Source: Clostridia bacterium
Lineage (GTDB): Bacteria; Bacillota; Clostridia; Acetivibrionales; DSM-27016
Direction of reading: 5' to 3'
DNA: 64,000 bases
NCBI GenBank assembly: GCA_026414765.1
Contig: JAOAIJ010000028.1
Location: forward strand, 1-64,000
The notes below the pieces were generated by a model, which did no database searches, had not been told where the DNA came from, and was given only the letters and a program-made list of their open reading frames with translations. Positions 33,421 to 42,902 of this stretch are shown in pieces. Every line of letters begins with the position of its first letter. Within the stretch, counting starts at the first letter, position 1. The position numbers and the translations under genes were made by a program.

Positions 33421-33457
33421 ATAAGTGCGTAACATAAGTTGTGCACTTATATTGTTC
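33421..33457 (+). terminator. Possible terminator at the end of the Tad-like operon
   Basis: ATAAGTGC and GCACTTAT pair over 8 bases around a 14-base loop, followed by ATTGTTCTT. The T run is poor, so some read-through into the hydrolase gene is likely. Confidence 0.5.
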
Positions 33458-33473
33458 TTATGGAGGGAATTTT

Positions 33474-34256
33474 TTGCCTATTGCTAATGTTAATGGAATT
33501 AAGCTTTTTTATGACACCTATGGTAATGGCGAGCCGGTAGTATTCATACATGGAGTCGCGATAACTTCCCGTGTATGGGATTATCAGAAGGATTTCATAT
33601 CCAGGTATTATAGGATGATTGTCTTGGATTTGAGGGGGAGCGGCAGAAGTGATAAAACTCCTGCAATAACCCACACAGCAGAGTTGCTGGCAGATGATTT
33701 GAAGGGTCTGGTTGACTACCTTGGGTATGAGAAAGTAAATATCGTAGGACTTTCCATAGGTGCTGCAGTGGCTATGAAGTTTGCCATAAAGTACCCTCAT
33801 ATGGTTAGCAGACTGATTCTTACAGGTGCATTTACGGATCTGGATGGGATATTGAATTTTGTTAGAAAACACTTTGCATATCTGGTGGGGAGAATGCTGA
33901 TGACAAGATTATTCGGAGGTTTAGCTGTAAAAATAATGCTTCCGAGCGCATCAAAGGACGAGCTTCTTTATTATCATAAAAATATTATAAAAGTAGATAA
34001 GGAAGAAATCATAAAGTACGACCAGATATTAGGGTCATATTCAATTACTCCGGCTCTGGGCAGGATACAAGCGGCTACACTGCTTATGTACGGGCAGTAT
34101 GAATGGATGCTTCATAAATACGGCAGGCTGATAAAGGGATTGGTAAAAAATTCACAAATGATAATTGTTCCGGGTGTAGGACATGGCTGGAATGGTGAAA
34201 AATCAGAGCTTTTCAGCCAGTATGTTCTTAAATTTATCAAAGAGGGCACCATATAG
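33474..34256 (+). CDS. Alpha/beta hydrolase
   Basis: 260 residues of the alpha/beta hydrolase fold. Marks are the oxyanion region FIHGVAIT, DLRGSGRSD, the nucleophile elbow GLSIGA and the C-terminal VPGVGHGW with the catalytic His. Start is TTG 33474, 6 bases after GGAGGG, giving the usual PIANVNGIKLFYD start. Such enzymes cleave esters, lactones or C-C bonds; the substrate cannot be told. It has no signal peptide. It may be cotranscribed with the pilus operon through a weak terminator. Confidence 0.85.
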   Translation: MPIANVNGIKLFYDTYGNGEPVVFIHGVAITSRVWDYQKDFISRYYRMIVLDLRGSGRSDKTPAITHTAELLADDLKGLVDYLGYEKVNIVGLSIGAAVAMKFAIKYPHMVSRLILTGAFTDLDGILNFVRKHFAYLVGRMLMTRLFGGLAVKIMLPSASKDELLYYHKNIIKVDKEEIIKYDQILGSYSITPALGRIQAATLLMYGQYEWMLHKYGRLIKGLVKNSQMIIVPGVGHGWNGEKSELFSQYVLKFIKEGTI

Positions 34257-34391
34257 ATACAGGTAAATAGATGAGAATATATGCTCTACCCATAGTTTAA
34301 ACAAACAAGTTGGCAAGTTATGTTGAACATATTTTTTTAAAACTATATAATTAGTGTAGAGTATTCTATATCTGCTAAGGTGGTGTGGCCC

Positions 34392-35288
34392 ATGAGTGAA
34401 AATGTTATTCCAAAAGCCTGGGAAAGCATTATGAATTCTGTCAGTTTTTTACCGGTAATAGTAAAATCAATAGAAAGATTCCATGATGTGAGCTGGTCTA
34501 TGGAACCAAACATGCATGATTTTTTTGAAATGGTATATATAAAAAAAGGCGACGCTGTGTTTGAAATAGCGGGGAAACCTGCTCATATAGGGCCAAATGA
34601 CATAATAATAATAAAACCTAACCAGCCTCATAAGTTTATTGTTAAGTCTGAAGCAGGTTGTGAATTCATTGTGCTAAACTTCAAATTCACCAATCAGGTG
34701 GGGGGAGAGATTTCCGAGACATCCCTGGAAGACTTCCTTAACTTTGTAAGCGGGAAGGAAACAGGCCCATTCATCTCATTAAAAGTAAGCCAGAAGAACG
34801 AGATAATCACTCTCTTAAACAGGATTTTAAAGGAGCGTGAGGGTTCTGACTTAGGAAGTGAATTTCTAAATTACCTTCTTGTAATGGAGCTTTTTATCTT
34901 CATATCGAGGGCGCTTAAGATGGAGTGGGAAAGCAGTATAAAATACAAGAGTCCCAAATTGAAAGAACTTATAGAGATTTCTGCAAAATTTATAAATAAT
35001 AATTTTGAACGTGAAATATCTTTAAGTGATATTGCAAAATTTGTTTTTCTGAGTCCGAGCTATTTTACCAGGGCATTCAAGGAGGAAATGGGCATAAGCC
35101 CAATCAACTATCTGTTGAAGGTCAGGGTGGGCAGAGCAAAGGAACTCCTGAAGGAGACAGACTTGAAGATAAGCGATATTGCACTTAATGTGGGTTTTTC
35201 CAATCAGCAGAGATTTAATGAAATATTCAAGAAATATTCGGGATATACTCCTCTGCAGTATAGGAAGCAAGGAGAGAAGGAAAATTAG
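34392..35288 (+). CDS. AraC-family transcriptional regulator
   Basis: 298 residues. An N-terminal cupin-like sensor domain (FEMVYIKKGDAVFEI, then PNDIIIIKPNQPHKF) is followed by a C-terminal pair of helix-turn-helix motifs (SLSDIAKFVFLSPSYFTRAFK near residue 215 and KISDIALNVGFSNQQRF near 264, each quoted in part). It likely senses a small sugar or related ligand. Start ATG 34392 follows AAGGTGGTG; in-frame GTGs lie upstream. The target is unknown. leuC is downstream, but the intervening hairpin suggests separate units. Confidence 0.9.
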   Translation: MSENVIPKAWESIMNSVSFLPVIVKSIERFHDVSWSMEPNMHDFFEMVYIKKGDAVFEIAGKPAHIGPNDIIIIKPNQPHKFIVKSEAGCEFIVLNFKFTNQVGGEISETSLEDFLNFVSGKETGPFISLKVSQKNEIITLLNRILKEREGSDLGSEFLNYLLVMELFIFISRALKMEWESSIKYKSPKLKELIEISAKFINNNFEREISLSDIAKFVFLSPSYFTRAFKEEMGISPINYLLKVRVGRAKELLKETDLKISDIALNVGFSNQQRFNEIFKKYSGYTPLQYRKQGEKEN

Positions 35289-35290
35289 GA

Positions 35291-35638
35291 ACATGCTGCT
35301 TGCAGAGAAAGGGTTCGTATATTATTAGGAATAGTCAGCATAAGTTTAAGGGGCAGATATGATATCTGCCCTGTTAATATGCCAGAAGCAAGATTTTTAT
35401 GTCAAGAAACATTAAAAAACACCTTTTAATAAAACAAATAACAGGAAGAATAAAGGATGCTGAAAGTTTATAATTTCATTTAAGATGGGAAAAGACAATT
35501 TTTTACCGGTTATGGGTTATAGGCTAAGGGCAATGGGTTATTTTACGGTGAGGATTGATAATCGATGTTTTAATAACCTATCGCCAAGTGCCTACAACTG
35601 TACTATTTAGTGCACATATTATATAGGAGGTAATTATT
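35291..35638 (+). other. Non-coding gap before leuC
   Basis: No gene is seen. It holds the hairpin at 35351-35371 and a longer weak inverted repeat around GGTTATT/AATAACC near 35537-35580. No T-box or leucine leader peptide is recognised. The leuC ribosome site TAGGAGGT sits at the end. Confidence 0.6.
35351..35371 (+). terminator. Hairpin after the AraC gene
   Basis: GGGCAGATA and TATCTGCCC pair perfectly over 9 bases with a 3-base loop. The tail is TGTTAATAT rather than a clean T run. It is probably the end of the AraC transcript. Confidence 0.55.
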
Positions 35639-36898
35639 ATGGGAATGACAATGACACAGAAAATACTTGCAGATCATGCAGGATTGGATAATGTTCAGGC
35701 TGGTCAGCTGATAAAAGCTAAACTGGATATGGTACTGGGAAATGATATCACAACTCCTGTTGCTGTAAAAGAATTCAGGAAAATAGGTCTCAGTAAGGTC
35801 TTTGATGTAAACAAGATTGCCATAGTGCCGGATCATTTCACACCTAATAAGGATATCAAATCTGCAGAACAGGTTAAGTTTATCAGGGAATTTGCTAAAG
35901 AGATGGGTATAGTGAATTTCTTTGAAGTAGGACAAATGGGAGTTGAGCATGCACTGCTTCCTGAAAAAGGTTTAGTTGTACCGGGAGATGTAGTAATCGG
36001 GGCAGATTCACATACTTGTACCTACGGAGCTCTGGGAGCGTTCTCAACAGGTATAGGCAGTACGGATATGGCTGCCGGAATGGCAACAGGTGAAGCGTGG
36101 TTCAAGGTTCCTGAGGCAATAAAGTTCGTGTTGAAAGGTAAACCTGCAAAATGGGTAAGCGGTAAGGATGTGATATTACACATCATCGGTATGATAGGTG
36201 TTGACGGAGCATTGTACAAATCAATGGAATTTACTGGGGAGGGGCTTCAATACTTGTCTATGGATGACAGGTTTGCAATGGCTAATATGGCAATTGAAGC
36301 AGGCGGTAAGAATGGAGTATTTGAAGTTGATGAAAAAACTCTTGAATATGTGAAGGAGCATTCAACTAAACCATACAAGGTATATAAGGCAGATGAAGAT
36401 GCTGAATATTCAGCGGTATATGAAATAGACCTCAGTTCTGTAAAGCTGACGGTAGCATTCCCTCATCTTCCCGAAAATGCAAGAACAATAGATAATGTGG
36501 GAGATGTAAAGATAGACCAGGTTGTTATTGGTTCCTGCACAAACGGAAGAATAGAAGACTTGAGGGTATCTGCAGAAATTCTTAAAGGTAGAAAGGTGCA
36601 TCCTGACGTAAGGTGTATAATAATACCTGCAACTCAGAAAATCTGGAAACAGGCCATGAATGAAGGTTTATTCGATATCTTCGTTGATTCGGGAGCAGCA
36701 GTAAGTACGCCGACATGCGGACCATGTCTTGGCGGGCATATGGGTATCCTTGCAAAAGGAGAGAGAGCTGTAGCTACTACAAACAGGAATTTTGTAGGCC
36801 GTATGGGACATCCTGAGAGTGAAGTTTACCTCGCAAGCCCGGCTGTAGCCGCTGCTTCAGCTATTACAGGCAAAATATCAGGTCCGGAAGAGTTATAA
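35639..36898 (+). CDS. leuC: 3-isopropylmalate dehydratase, large subunit
   Basis: 419 residues, the short (about 420-residue) form of LeuC found in many anaerobes and archaea. It isomerises 2- to 3-isopropylmalate in leucine synthesis. The aconitase-type motifs are present: [28 protein letters not shown], and [12 protein letters not shown]. The three iron-sulfur cysteines fall in the last two of these motifs. The small subunit LeuD is encoded next, 15 bases away. Start ATG 35639 follows TAGGAGGT. Confidence 0.95.
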   Translation: MGMTMTQKILADHAGLDNVQAGQLIKAKLDMVLGNDITTPVAVKEFRKIGLSKVFDVNKIAIVPDHFTPNKDIKSAEQVKFIREFAKEMGIVNFFEVGQMGVEHALLPEKGLVVPGDVVIGADSHTCTYGALGAFSTGIGSTDMAAGMATGEAWFKVPEAIKFVLKGKPAKWVSGKDVILHIIGMIGVDGALYKSMEFTGEGLQYLSMDDRFAMANMAIEAGGKNGVFEVDEKTLEYVKEHSTKPYKVYKADEDAEYSAVYEIDLSSVKLTVAFPHLPENARTIDNVGDVKIDQVVIGSCTNGRIEDLRVSAEILKGRKVHPDVRCIIIPATQKIWKQAMNEGLFDIFVDSGAAVSTPTCGPCLGGHMGILAKGERAVATTNRNFVGRMGHPESEVYLASPAVAAASAITGKISGPEEL

Positions 36899-36913
36899 GA
36901 GGAGGATATATAT

Positions 36914-37408
36914 ATGCAAGCAAATGGTAAAGTGATAAAGTATGCAAATAATGTCGATACTGACGTAATCATACCTGCAAGATATTTGAACACATCAGAC
37001 CCTGCAGAGCTTGCAAGCCACTGCATGGAAGATTTGGACAAGGAGTTTGTAAAAAAGGCAAACAAAGGGGATATAATGGTTGCAGGCAAGAATTTCGGTT
37101 GCGGTTCGTCAAGGGAGCATGCACCTATCGCTATAAAAGCTTCAGGTATTTCATGCATAATAGCTGAAACTTTTGCAAGGATATTCTACAGAAATGCTAT
37201 AAATATAGGGCTGCCTATTCTGGAGTGTCCTGAAGCAGCTAAAGATATAGCAGATGGTGATTCTGTAAGTATTGATTTTAAGAGTGGAAAAATATTTAAT
37301 AAAACAACGGGCAAAGAGTACACTGCGGCTCCCTTCCCTGAGTTTATGCAGGAAATAATGAATGCGGACGGCCTTATCGGCTATATAAGTAAGACAATCA
37401 AGAGTTGA
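36914..37408 (+). CDS. leuD: 3-isopropylmalate dehydratase, small subunit
   Basis: 164 residues, the usual size of the LeuD partner of the short LeuC. Family marks are [13 protein letters not shown] near residues 11-23 and [13 protein letters not shown]. It provides the swivelling domain that closes the LeuC active site. It lies between leuC and leuB with short gaps (15 and 22 bases) and an AGAGGAGG ribosome site. Confidence 0.95.
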   Translation: MQANGKVIKYANNVDTDVIIPARYLNTSDPAELASHCMEDLDKEFVKKANKGDIMVAGKNFGCGSSREHAPIAIKASGISCIIAETFARIFYRNAINIGLPILECPEAAKDIADGDSVSIDFKSGKIFNKTTGKEYTAAPFPEFMQEIMNADGLIGYISKTIKS

Positions 37409-37430
37409 GTTTTTAGAGGAGATTGATATT

Positions 37431-38513
37431 ATGAAGTTTAATATAACAGTGCTTCCGGGAGATGGCATAGGTCCGGAGGTAATAGAACAAGCCATAGGTT
37501 TGATAGACGCTGTAAGCAAAAAGTACGGGCATGAATTTGTACTGACAGAGCAAAAGATAGGGGGATGCGCCATAGATGAATATGGAGTGCCTCTTCCGGA
37601 AAAAACGCTTGAGAGCTGTAAAAAAAGTGATGCGGTGCTTTTAGGTGCGGTAGGCGGACTTAAGTGGGATGTACTTCCGGGGAATATAAGACCGGAGGCC
37701 GGATTGCTTGCTATCCGTGCAGGTTTGGGACTATTTGCGAATCTGAGGCCTGCAGTGATTTATAAGGCACTGAAGGATGCTTCCCCACTCAGGAGTGACA
37801 TCGTCAAGGACGGTATAGATATAATGGTTGTCCGTGAACTGACCGGGGGAATGTATTTTGGAGATAGAGGCAGAATGCAGACCGAAAAGAACGGTGAAGC
37901 AGCCTACGATACAGAATCATATAGCACTTTAGAGGTAGAGAGAATTGCCCGTCTTGCATTTGAGACGGCTATGAAGAGAGGCAAAAAGCTTACTTCCGTG
38001 GATAAGGCAAACGTGCTGGAAAGTTCGAGACTCTGGCGGGAAGTGGTGCTGAAGGTAGCTAAGGAATATCCGGAAGTCGAGCTCAGCCATATGTATGTAG
38101 ACAATGCAGCAATGCAGCTGGTAAGAAACCCTATGCAATTTGATGTAATAGTTACAACAAATATGTTCGGTGATATTTTATCCGATGAAGCTTCCATGAT
38201 TACAGGTTCCATTGGCATGCTGCCTTCAGCAAGCCTTGGGAACGGAACTCTTGGATTATATGAACCGATACATGGGTCTGCACCGGACATTGCCGGGCAG
38301 AATAAGGCAAATCCTATAGCTACAATCCTGTCAGTAGGTATGATGATGAAATACTCTTTTGGACTTGATACTATAGCTGAAGATATTGAGGCAGCAGTTG
38401 TAAGAGTTCTGGATAAGGGTTACAGGACAGGAGATATCTCTTCAGGTGAAGCTAAAATTGTAGGAACAAAAGAGATGGGACAGTTAATAAGAGATGAACT
38501 GGCTAAATCTTAA
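37431..38513 (+). CDS. leuB: 3-isopropylmalate dehydrogenase
   Basis: 360 residues. It oxidises and decarboxylates 3-isopropylmalate with NAD+. Marks are [10 protein letters not shown] at the N-terminus, [27 protein letters not shown] and [15 protein letters not shown] (metal-binding Asp residues). It is the last gene of leuCDB, and a strong terminator follows. leuA is not in the window. Confidence 0.96.
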   Translation: MKFNITVLPGDGIGPEVIEQAIGLIDAVSKKYGHEFVLTEQKIGGCAIDEYGVPLPEKTLESCKKSDAVLLGAVGGLKWDVLPGNIRPEAGLLAIRAGLGLFANLRPAVIYKALKDASPLRSDIVKDGIDIMVVRELTGGMYFGDRGRMQTEKNGEAAYDTESYSTLEVERIARLAFETAMKRGKKLTSVDKANVLESSRLWREVVLKVAKEYPEVELSHMYVDNAAMQLVRNPMQFDVIVTTNMFGDILSDEASMITGSIGMLPSASLGNGTLGLYEPIHGSAPDIAGQNKANPIATILSVGMMMKYSFGLDTIAEDIEAAVVRVLDKGYRTGDISSGEAKIVGTKEMGQLIRDELAKS

Positions 38514-38536
38514 AGATCAAAATTATTGGATTTCTT

Positions 38537-38582
38537 AAAAAAGAATGCACCGGATAGTTAACTATCCGGTGCATTCTTTTTT
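38537..38582 (+). terminator. Rho-independent terminator after leuB
   Basis: AAAAGAATGCACCGGATAGT and its complement form a near-perfect stem of about 20 base pairs, followed by a T run. It is the strongest terminator in the window. Confidence 0.95.
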
Positions 38583-38760
38583 ATCCGGAAATGTTCAATT
38601 GTATATGCAGAACTGGCATGTACTCCTTTCTTCTTTCTATAAGCAAATAAAAAGATTTCGGGTCATTATCATAAAAGTCTTTAACTAAAAATAGTATTAA
38701 TATAAGCAAGCATAGAACGGTTATGCTTTATGCCAATAATTATGTAAACAAAGTTTTGTT

Positions 38761-38775
38761 TGTACATTATGTACA
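38761..38775. promoter_or_regulatory. Palindrome upstream of oppB, possible operator
   Basis: TGTACAT, T, ATGTACA is a perfect 7-base-arm palindrome about 105 bases before oppB. It follows another internally symmetric stretch, AAACAAAGTTTTGTTT. The size and symmetry suit a dimeric repressor. No known operator consensus is recognised. Confidence 0.4.
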
Positions 38776-38877
38776 CAAGAAATCTGTAGTTCGACTGGTA
38801 CAACAGGTTAGTTTAACCGGCACAGTAAGTTTATTTAGCAAATTCTCTTGTAAAAAATTACTGAAGGGGTGTTTTTC

Positions 38878-39798
38878 TTGGGGTTTTATGTACTAAAGAG
38901 GTTTTTATACTCTATCCTCACACTGCTTATAGTTGTTACAGTTACGTTCATGCTTATGCATGAAATACCTGGAAGTATCTATACCGGTGAAAAGAAGCTG
39001 CCTGCGGCTATCGAAAGAAACATCAAGGCTAAATACGGGCTTGATCAGCCTTTATACAGGCAGTATCTCAAGATGCTGGATAATCTGGCACATTTGGACT
39101 TCGGAGATTCAATGATATCCCAAGGTAGAAGTGTAAATAAAATTATCGGTGACCATTTCCCTGTGTCTGCAAAACTGGGGCTTATATCAATCTTTTTATG
39201 TCTGCTTGCAGGAATTCCTCTGGGTATAGCATCTGCCTTGCATAAAGATAAATGGCAGGACTATATAAGTATGATAGTGGCAACCCTTGGAGTTACTATA
39301 CCAAGTTTTGTTGTAGCAACTCTGTCTCAATATTTTCTCTCTGTTAAGCTCGGAATTTTTCCTGTAATAGGTTTTAAATCAGTATGGCATGCAGTGCTTC
39401 CTGCTGTTGCGCTTTCATTCTTTCCCCTTTCATTCATCGCGAGACTTGTACGCTCAAGCATGGTGGAGACTTTGGAGCAGGATTTCATAAGAACAGCAAG
39501 GGCTAAGGGCTTGAGCGAGAGTACGGTTGTATATAAACATGCGCTAAAAAATGCCCTGCTTCCTGTAGTAACCTATCTTGGACCTCTTACTGCAAGTATT
39601 CTGACTGGCAGCTTTATTATCGAAAGAATCTTTAATATCCCGGGACTTGGCCGGTACTTTGTAGACAGTATTTCAAACAGGGATTATACCGTAATAATGG
39701 GAGTTACCGTGTTTTATGCTGTATTCCTCATTATTATGAACTTCATCGTGGATATTATTTATCTGTTTATAGATCCAAGAATAAAGCTGATCAGGTAG
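38878..39798 (+). CDS. oppB: Oligopeptide ABC transporter permease
   Basis: 306 residues with six membrane helices, OppB/DppB family. The N-terminus is GFYVLKRFLYSILTLLIVV, and the EAA loop near the end reads RTARAKGLSESTVVYKHALKNAL, seen as ARAKGLSES and HALKNALLP. Start is TTG 38878, 8 bases after GAAGGGG; a GTG at 38869 directly abuts that site. It is the first gene of the oppBCDFA operon. Confidence 0.92.
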   Translation: MGFYVLKRFLYSILTLLIVVTVTFMLMHEIPGSIYTGEKKLPAAIERNIKAKYGLDQPLYRQYLKMLDNLAHLDFGDSMISQGRSVNKIIGDHFPVSAKLGLISIFLCLLAGIPLGIASALHKDKWQDYISMIVATLGVTIPSFVVATLSQYFLSVKLGIFPVIGFKSVWHAVLPAVALSFFPLSFIARLVRSSMVETLEQDFIRTARAKGLSESTVVYKHALKNALLPVVTYLGPLTASILTGSFIIERIFNIPGLGRYFVDSISNRDYTVIMGVTVFYAVFLIIMNFIVDIIYLFIDPRIKLIR

Positions 39799-39864
39799 CG
39801 TGCATGGCCTATTGGTGATTACGAGCTGAGAAAGAAATAAGTTGCAGATACGGGAGGTATATCA

Positions 39865-40839
39865 ATGAATATTTCCGCAGAACTATTTAAGCCTGCAAAC
39901 AGGAAAAACCAAAACAGAAGTACAAATATAGTGCGGCCCAGCTTGACGTATTGGCAGGATGTATGGAGACGTCTAAGAAAAAACAGGGTTGCTATGGTCA
40001 GCCTTTGTGTGATAATTCTGATAACTTTGATTTCCATAGCAGGACCTATGTTCTCACCATACTCCTACTCTGACCAGCTTAAGGAACAGGAAGGCTTAAG
40101 GCCTTGCCCGGAGCATCCTTTAGGGACTGATACTTTGGGGAGGGATATGCTGGTCAGGGTATTGTACGGTGCCAGAATATCCCTAAGCGTCGGTATAGTT
40201 GCAAGCATTATAAACCTTGTGATCGGTGTATTATACGGTGGGATAGCCGGCTATTTTGGTGGCAGAGTGGATAGCATAATGATGAGGATTGTAGATATTC
40301 TTTATGTAATTCCGCTTACCCTCTATGTCATTCTTCTGATGGTCATAATGGATGGATACAGCGAAAAAATCTTTAGTCTTCCATTCCTGTCCATGTTCAG
40401 GGCCGCAGGTCCTGCGCTTATCAGCGTATATATTGCTCTTGGCTTAACGTATTGGCTCGAAATGGCCAGAATCATAAGGGGACAGGTTTTAAGCCTGAAG
40501 GAGCAGGAATATGTCACAGCTGCACGTGCTTTAGGTGCCGGGCATTTAAGAATATTGCTGAGACATCTGATTCCCAATTGCATAGGGTCGGTAATTGTAA
40601 TTATTACTCTTCAGATTCCCAGTGCCATATTTACTGAAGCCTTTTTAAGCTTTATAGGTCTTGGCGTTGACGCTCCAATGGCTAGTCTTGGGAGTTTGGC
40701 CTCCGATGCGGCGGGCAGTATCAGATCCTATTTCTACTTGCTTGTATCACCGTCAGTCGCCATATGCCTTATAATACTTGCATTTAATCTGTTTGGTGAT
40801 GGAATAAGAGATGCACTTGACCCGAGGATGAGAAAATAG
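39865..40839 (+). CDS. oppC: Oligopeptide ABC transporter permease
   Basis: 324 residues, OppC/DppC family. The cytoplasmic N-terminal segment of about 45 residues precedes the first helix (MVSLCVIILITLISIAG), and the conserved HPLGTDTLGRDMLVR block and EAA loop (TAARALGAGHLRILLRHLIPN) are present. It pairs with OppB to form the membrane channel. Start ATG 39865 follows CGGGAGG. Confidence 0.93.
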   Translation: MNISAELFKPANRKNQNRSTNIVRPSLTYWQDVWRRLRKNRVAMVSLCVIILITLISIAGPMFSPYSYSDQLKEQEGLRPCPEHPLGTDTLGRDMLVRVLYGARISLSVGIVASIINLVIGVLYGGIAGYFGGRVDSIMMRIVDILYVIPLTLYVILLMVIMDGYSEKIFSLPFLSMFRAAGPALISVYIALGLTYWLEMARIIRGQVLSLKEQEYVTAARALGAGHLRILLRHLIPNCIGSVIVIITLQIPSAIFTEAFLSFIGLGVDAPMASLGSLASDAAGSIRSYFYLLVSPSVAICLIILAFNLFGDGIRDALDPRMRK

Positions 40840-40854
40840 AGAAGGTGGAAAAGT

Positions 40855-41847
40855 ATGAGAAAGCTGCTTGAAATTAAGAACCTCAGAACTGTATTCAAAA
40901 CATATGCCGGTGAAGTATCAGTCTTGAATAGTATATCCCTCAGCATTTTTGAGGGGGAAGCGGTGGGGATTGTCGGAGAATCGGGGAGTGGTAAGAGTGT
41001 AGCAATGCTTTCAGTTATGAAACTGCTTGCAGATAATGGCAGGGTAGCCGGTGGGGAGATATTATTTGACGGAAAGGATATTACAAATCTGAATGCTGAA
41101 ACAATGCAAAAAATCAGGGGAAATGAAATAGGAATGATATTTCAGGATCCCATGACTTCATTAAATCCCTTGTTTACTATAGGAAATCAACTGGTAGAAG
41201 CAATATTGAAGCATAACAGGATATCAAAGGGAGAGGCAAGAGAGAAAGCCATAAATATGCTTAAGCTCGTCGGAATACCGAGCCCGGAAAAAAGAATGAA
41301 TCAATACCCTCACGAATTCAGCGGAGGCATGAGGCAGCGGGCCATGATAGCCATGGCGCTCTCCTGTGAGCCAAAGCTGCTTATCGCAGACGAACCCACA
41401 ACAGCTCTTGACGTGACGATACAAGCACAGATTTTAGAACTGATGAAGGAACTAAAAAAGCGTCTTAATACATCAATATTGCTTATAACCCATGACCTGG
41501 GACTTGTTGCAGATATTTGCGACAGGGTCATTGTTATGTATGGCGGAAATATTGTAGAACAGGGAAGAACAGATGAAATTTTTTATAGCCCGAAGCATCC
41601 TTATACAATGGGGCTGCTTAAAAGTATTCCACGCTTGAATATGGGTAAGGAAAGACTGAACCCGATAGAAGGCCAGCCTCCGGATATGATTCATCCACTT
41701 ACAGGATGCCCTTTTTCGGAAAGATGTCCAAAGGCGATGCAGATATGTGATATTAAAAAGCCTCATTTGAAAAAAATCAGTGAATCTCACGAGGCTGCAT
41801 GCTGGCTTCTCTATGTGGGTGATGGGGGAGAAAATAATGAACAATAA
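40855..41847 (+). CDS. oppD: Oligopeptide ABC transporter ATP-binding protein
   Basis: 330 residues. Walker A GESGSGKS at residues 41-48, signature [15 protein letters not shown], Walker [14 protein letters not shown] and a switch His (ITHDLG) are all intact. The C-terminal region has the oligopeptide-type cysteine motif ([14 protein letters not shown]), which may bind an iron-sulfur cluster. It forms the ATPase pair with OppF. The end overlaps oppF by 11 bases. Confidence 0.95.
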   Translation: MRKLLEIKNLRTVFKTYAGEVSVLNSISLSIFEGEAVGIVGESGSGKSVAMLSVMKLLADNGRVAGGEILFDGKDITNLNAETMQKIRGNEIGMIFQDPMTSLNPLFTIGNQLVEAILKHNRISKGEAREKAINMLKLVGIPSPEKRMNQYPHEFSGGMRQRAMIAMALSCEPKLLIADEPTTALDVTIQAQILELMKELKKRLNTSILLITHDLGLVADICDRVIVMYGGNIVEQGRTDEIFYSPKHPYTMGLLKSIPRLNMGKERLNPIEGQPPDMIHPLTGCPFSERCPKAMQICDIKKPHLKKISESHEAACWLLYVGDGGENNEQ

Positions 41848-42814
41848 TAAAAATGCTATGGTTGAAATTAAAAATCTGACAAAATTCTTTCCTGTAAAGA
41901 AAGGTTTTCTTCGAAAAGCAAGTACATTGGTAAAAGCTGTGGACAGCATCAGCTTTTCTATTACCAAAGGAGAGACACTGGGATTAGTCGGTGAAAGCGG
42001 ATGCGGTAAAACTACAGTAGGAAGAACACTCTTAAGGTTATATGAACCTACTTCCGGTAGCATTTTATTCAATAATGAAGATATTACAAAAGTTAACATG
42101 AAACCGTACAGAAAGAAAATGCAGATGATATTTCAGGACCCATATGCATCACTGAATCCGAGAATGACTGTAGGGGATATAATCGGAGAACCGATGGACA
42201 TCCACAGTTTGGAAAAGGGAACTGCAAGAAAAGACAAAATATATTCGCTTCTCGAGATGGTTGGGCTAAGTAAGGAGCATGCAAACAGATATCCCCATGA
42301 ATTCAGCGGGGGTCAGAGGCAGAGAGTGGGTATAGCACGGGCATTGGCTGTACAGCCTGAATTTATTGTATGTGACGAGCCTATATCGGCACTTGATGTT
42401 TCTATCCAGGCACAGATTGTTAATATGATGGATGACCTGCAGAGCTCCCTTGGATTGACATATCTTTTTATCGCACATGATTTGTCTATGGTTAAGCATA
42501 TAAGTAATAAGGTAGGGGTCATGTATTTAGGCAAGCTTGTAGAGCTGGCTGACAGTTCCGAGCTATATGAAAGGCCTGTACACCCTTATACGCAAGGCTT
42601 GCTATCATCGATACCGGTTGCTGATCCTGAAGCGAGCAGAAGAAGGCAAAGAATAATTCTTAAAGGCGATGTCCCAAGCCCTATCAATCCTCCTTCAGGC
42701 TGCAGATTCAGAACCAGATGCCGGTACGCAGAAAGGAAATGTGAGGAGACTGAGCCTGATTTCAAAGAGGTAGCACCGGGACATTTTTGTGCATGCTATC
42801 TGTACACATCGTGA
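41837..42814 (+). CDS. oppF: Oligopeptide ABC transporter ATP-binding protein
   Basis: 325 residues. Walker [10 protein letters not shown] at residues 52-60, signature [15 protein letters not shown], Walker [14 protein letters not shown] and switch AHDLS. The C-terminal cysteine motif [14 protein letters not shown] matches the OppF/DppF subfamily. Start ATG 41837 follows GGGGGAG and overlaps oppD. The frame is open further upstream but only as a shadow of oppD. Confidence 0.95.
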   Translation: MNNNKNAMVEIKNLTKFFPVKKGFLRKASTLVKAVDSISFSITKGETLGLVGESGCGKTTVGRTLLRLYEPTSGSILFNNEDITKVNMKPYRKKMQMIFQDPYASLNPRMTVGDIIGEPMDIHSLEKGTARKDKIYSLLEMVGLSKEHANRYPHEFSGGQRQRVGIARALAVQPEFIVCDEPISALDVSIQAQIVNMMDDLQSSLGLTYLFIAHDLSMVKHISNKVGVMYLGKLVELADSSELYERPVHPYTQGLLSSIPVADPEASRRRQRIILKGDVPSPINPPSGCRFRTRCRYAERKCEETEPDFKEVAPGHFCACYLYTS

Positions 42815-42902
42815 TGGACTTTTTGGAGCCGCCTGTATGCCTGAGTCCGGATAAATAGGGAGACCTGTTTATATATTTATTGCTAGGATAGGAGGAAAAA
42901 TA

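Larger units (their letters stand above)
38514..38877 (+). other. Non-coding gap between leuB and oppB
   Basis: Contains the leuB terminator (38537-38582) and a palindrome at 38761-38775, both listed separately. A second small inverted repeat, GGTTAGTTTAACC, occurs near 38807-38819. No gene is seen. Confidence 0.6.

Noticed and set aside
35291-35638. T-box or leucine attenuator before leuC
   Set aside because: No T-box core (such as AGGGTGGNACCGCG) and no Leu-rich leader peptide were found.
41473-42099. 208-codon minus-strand frame across oppD and oppF
   Set aside because: Antisense to two intact ABC ATPase genes; no start signal.
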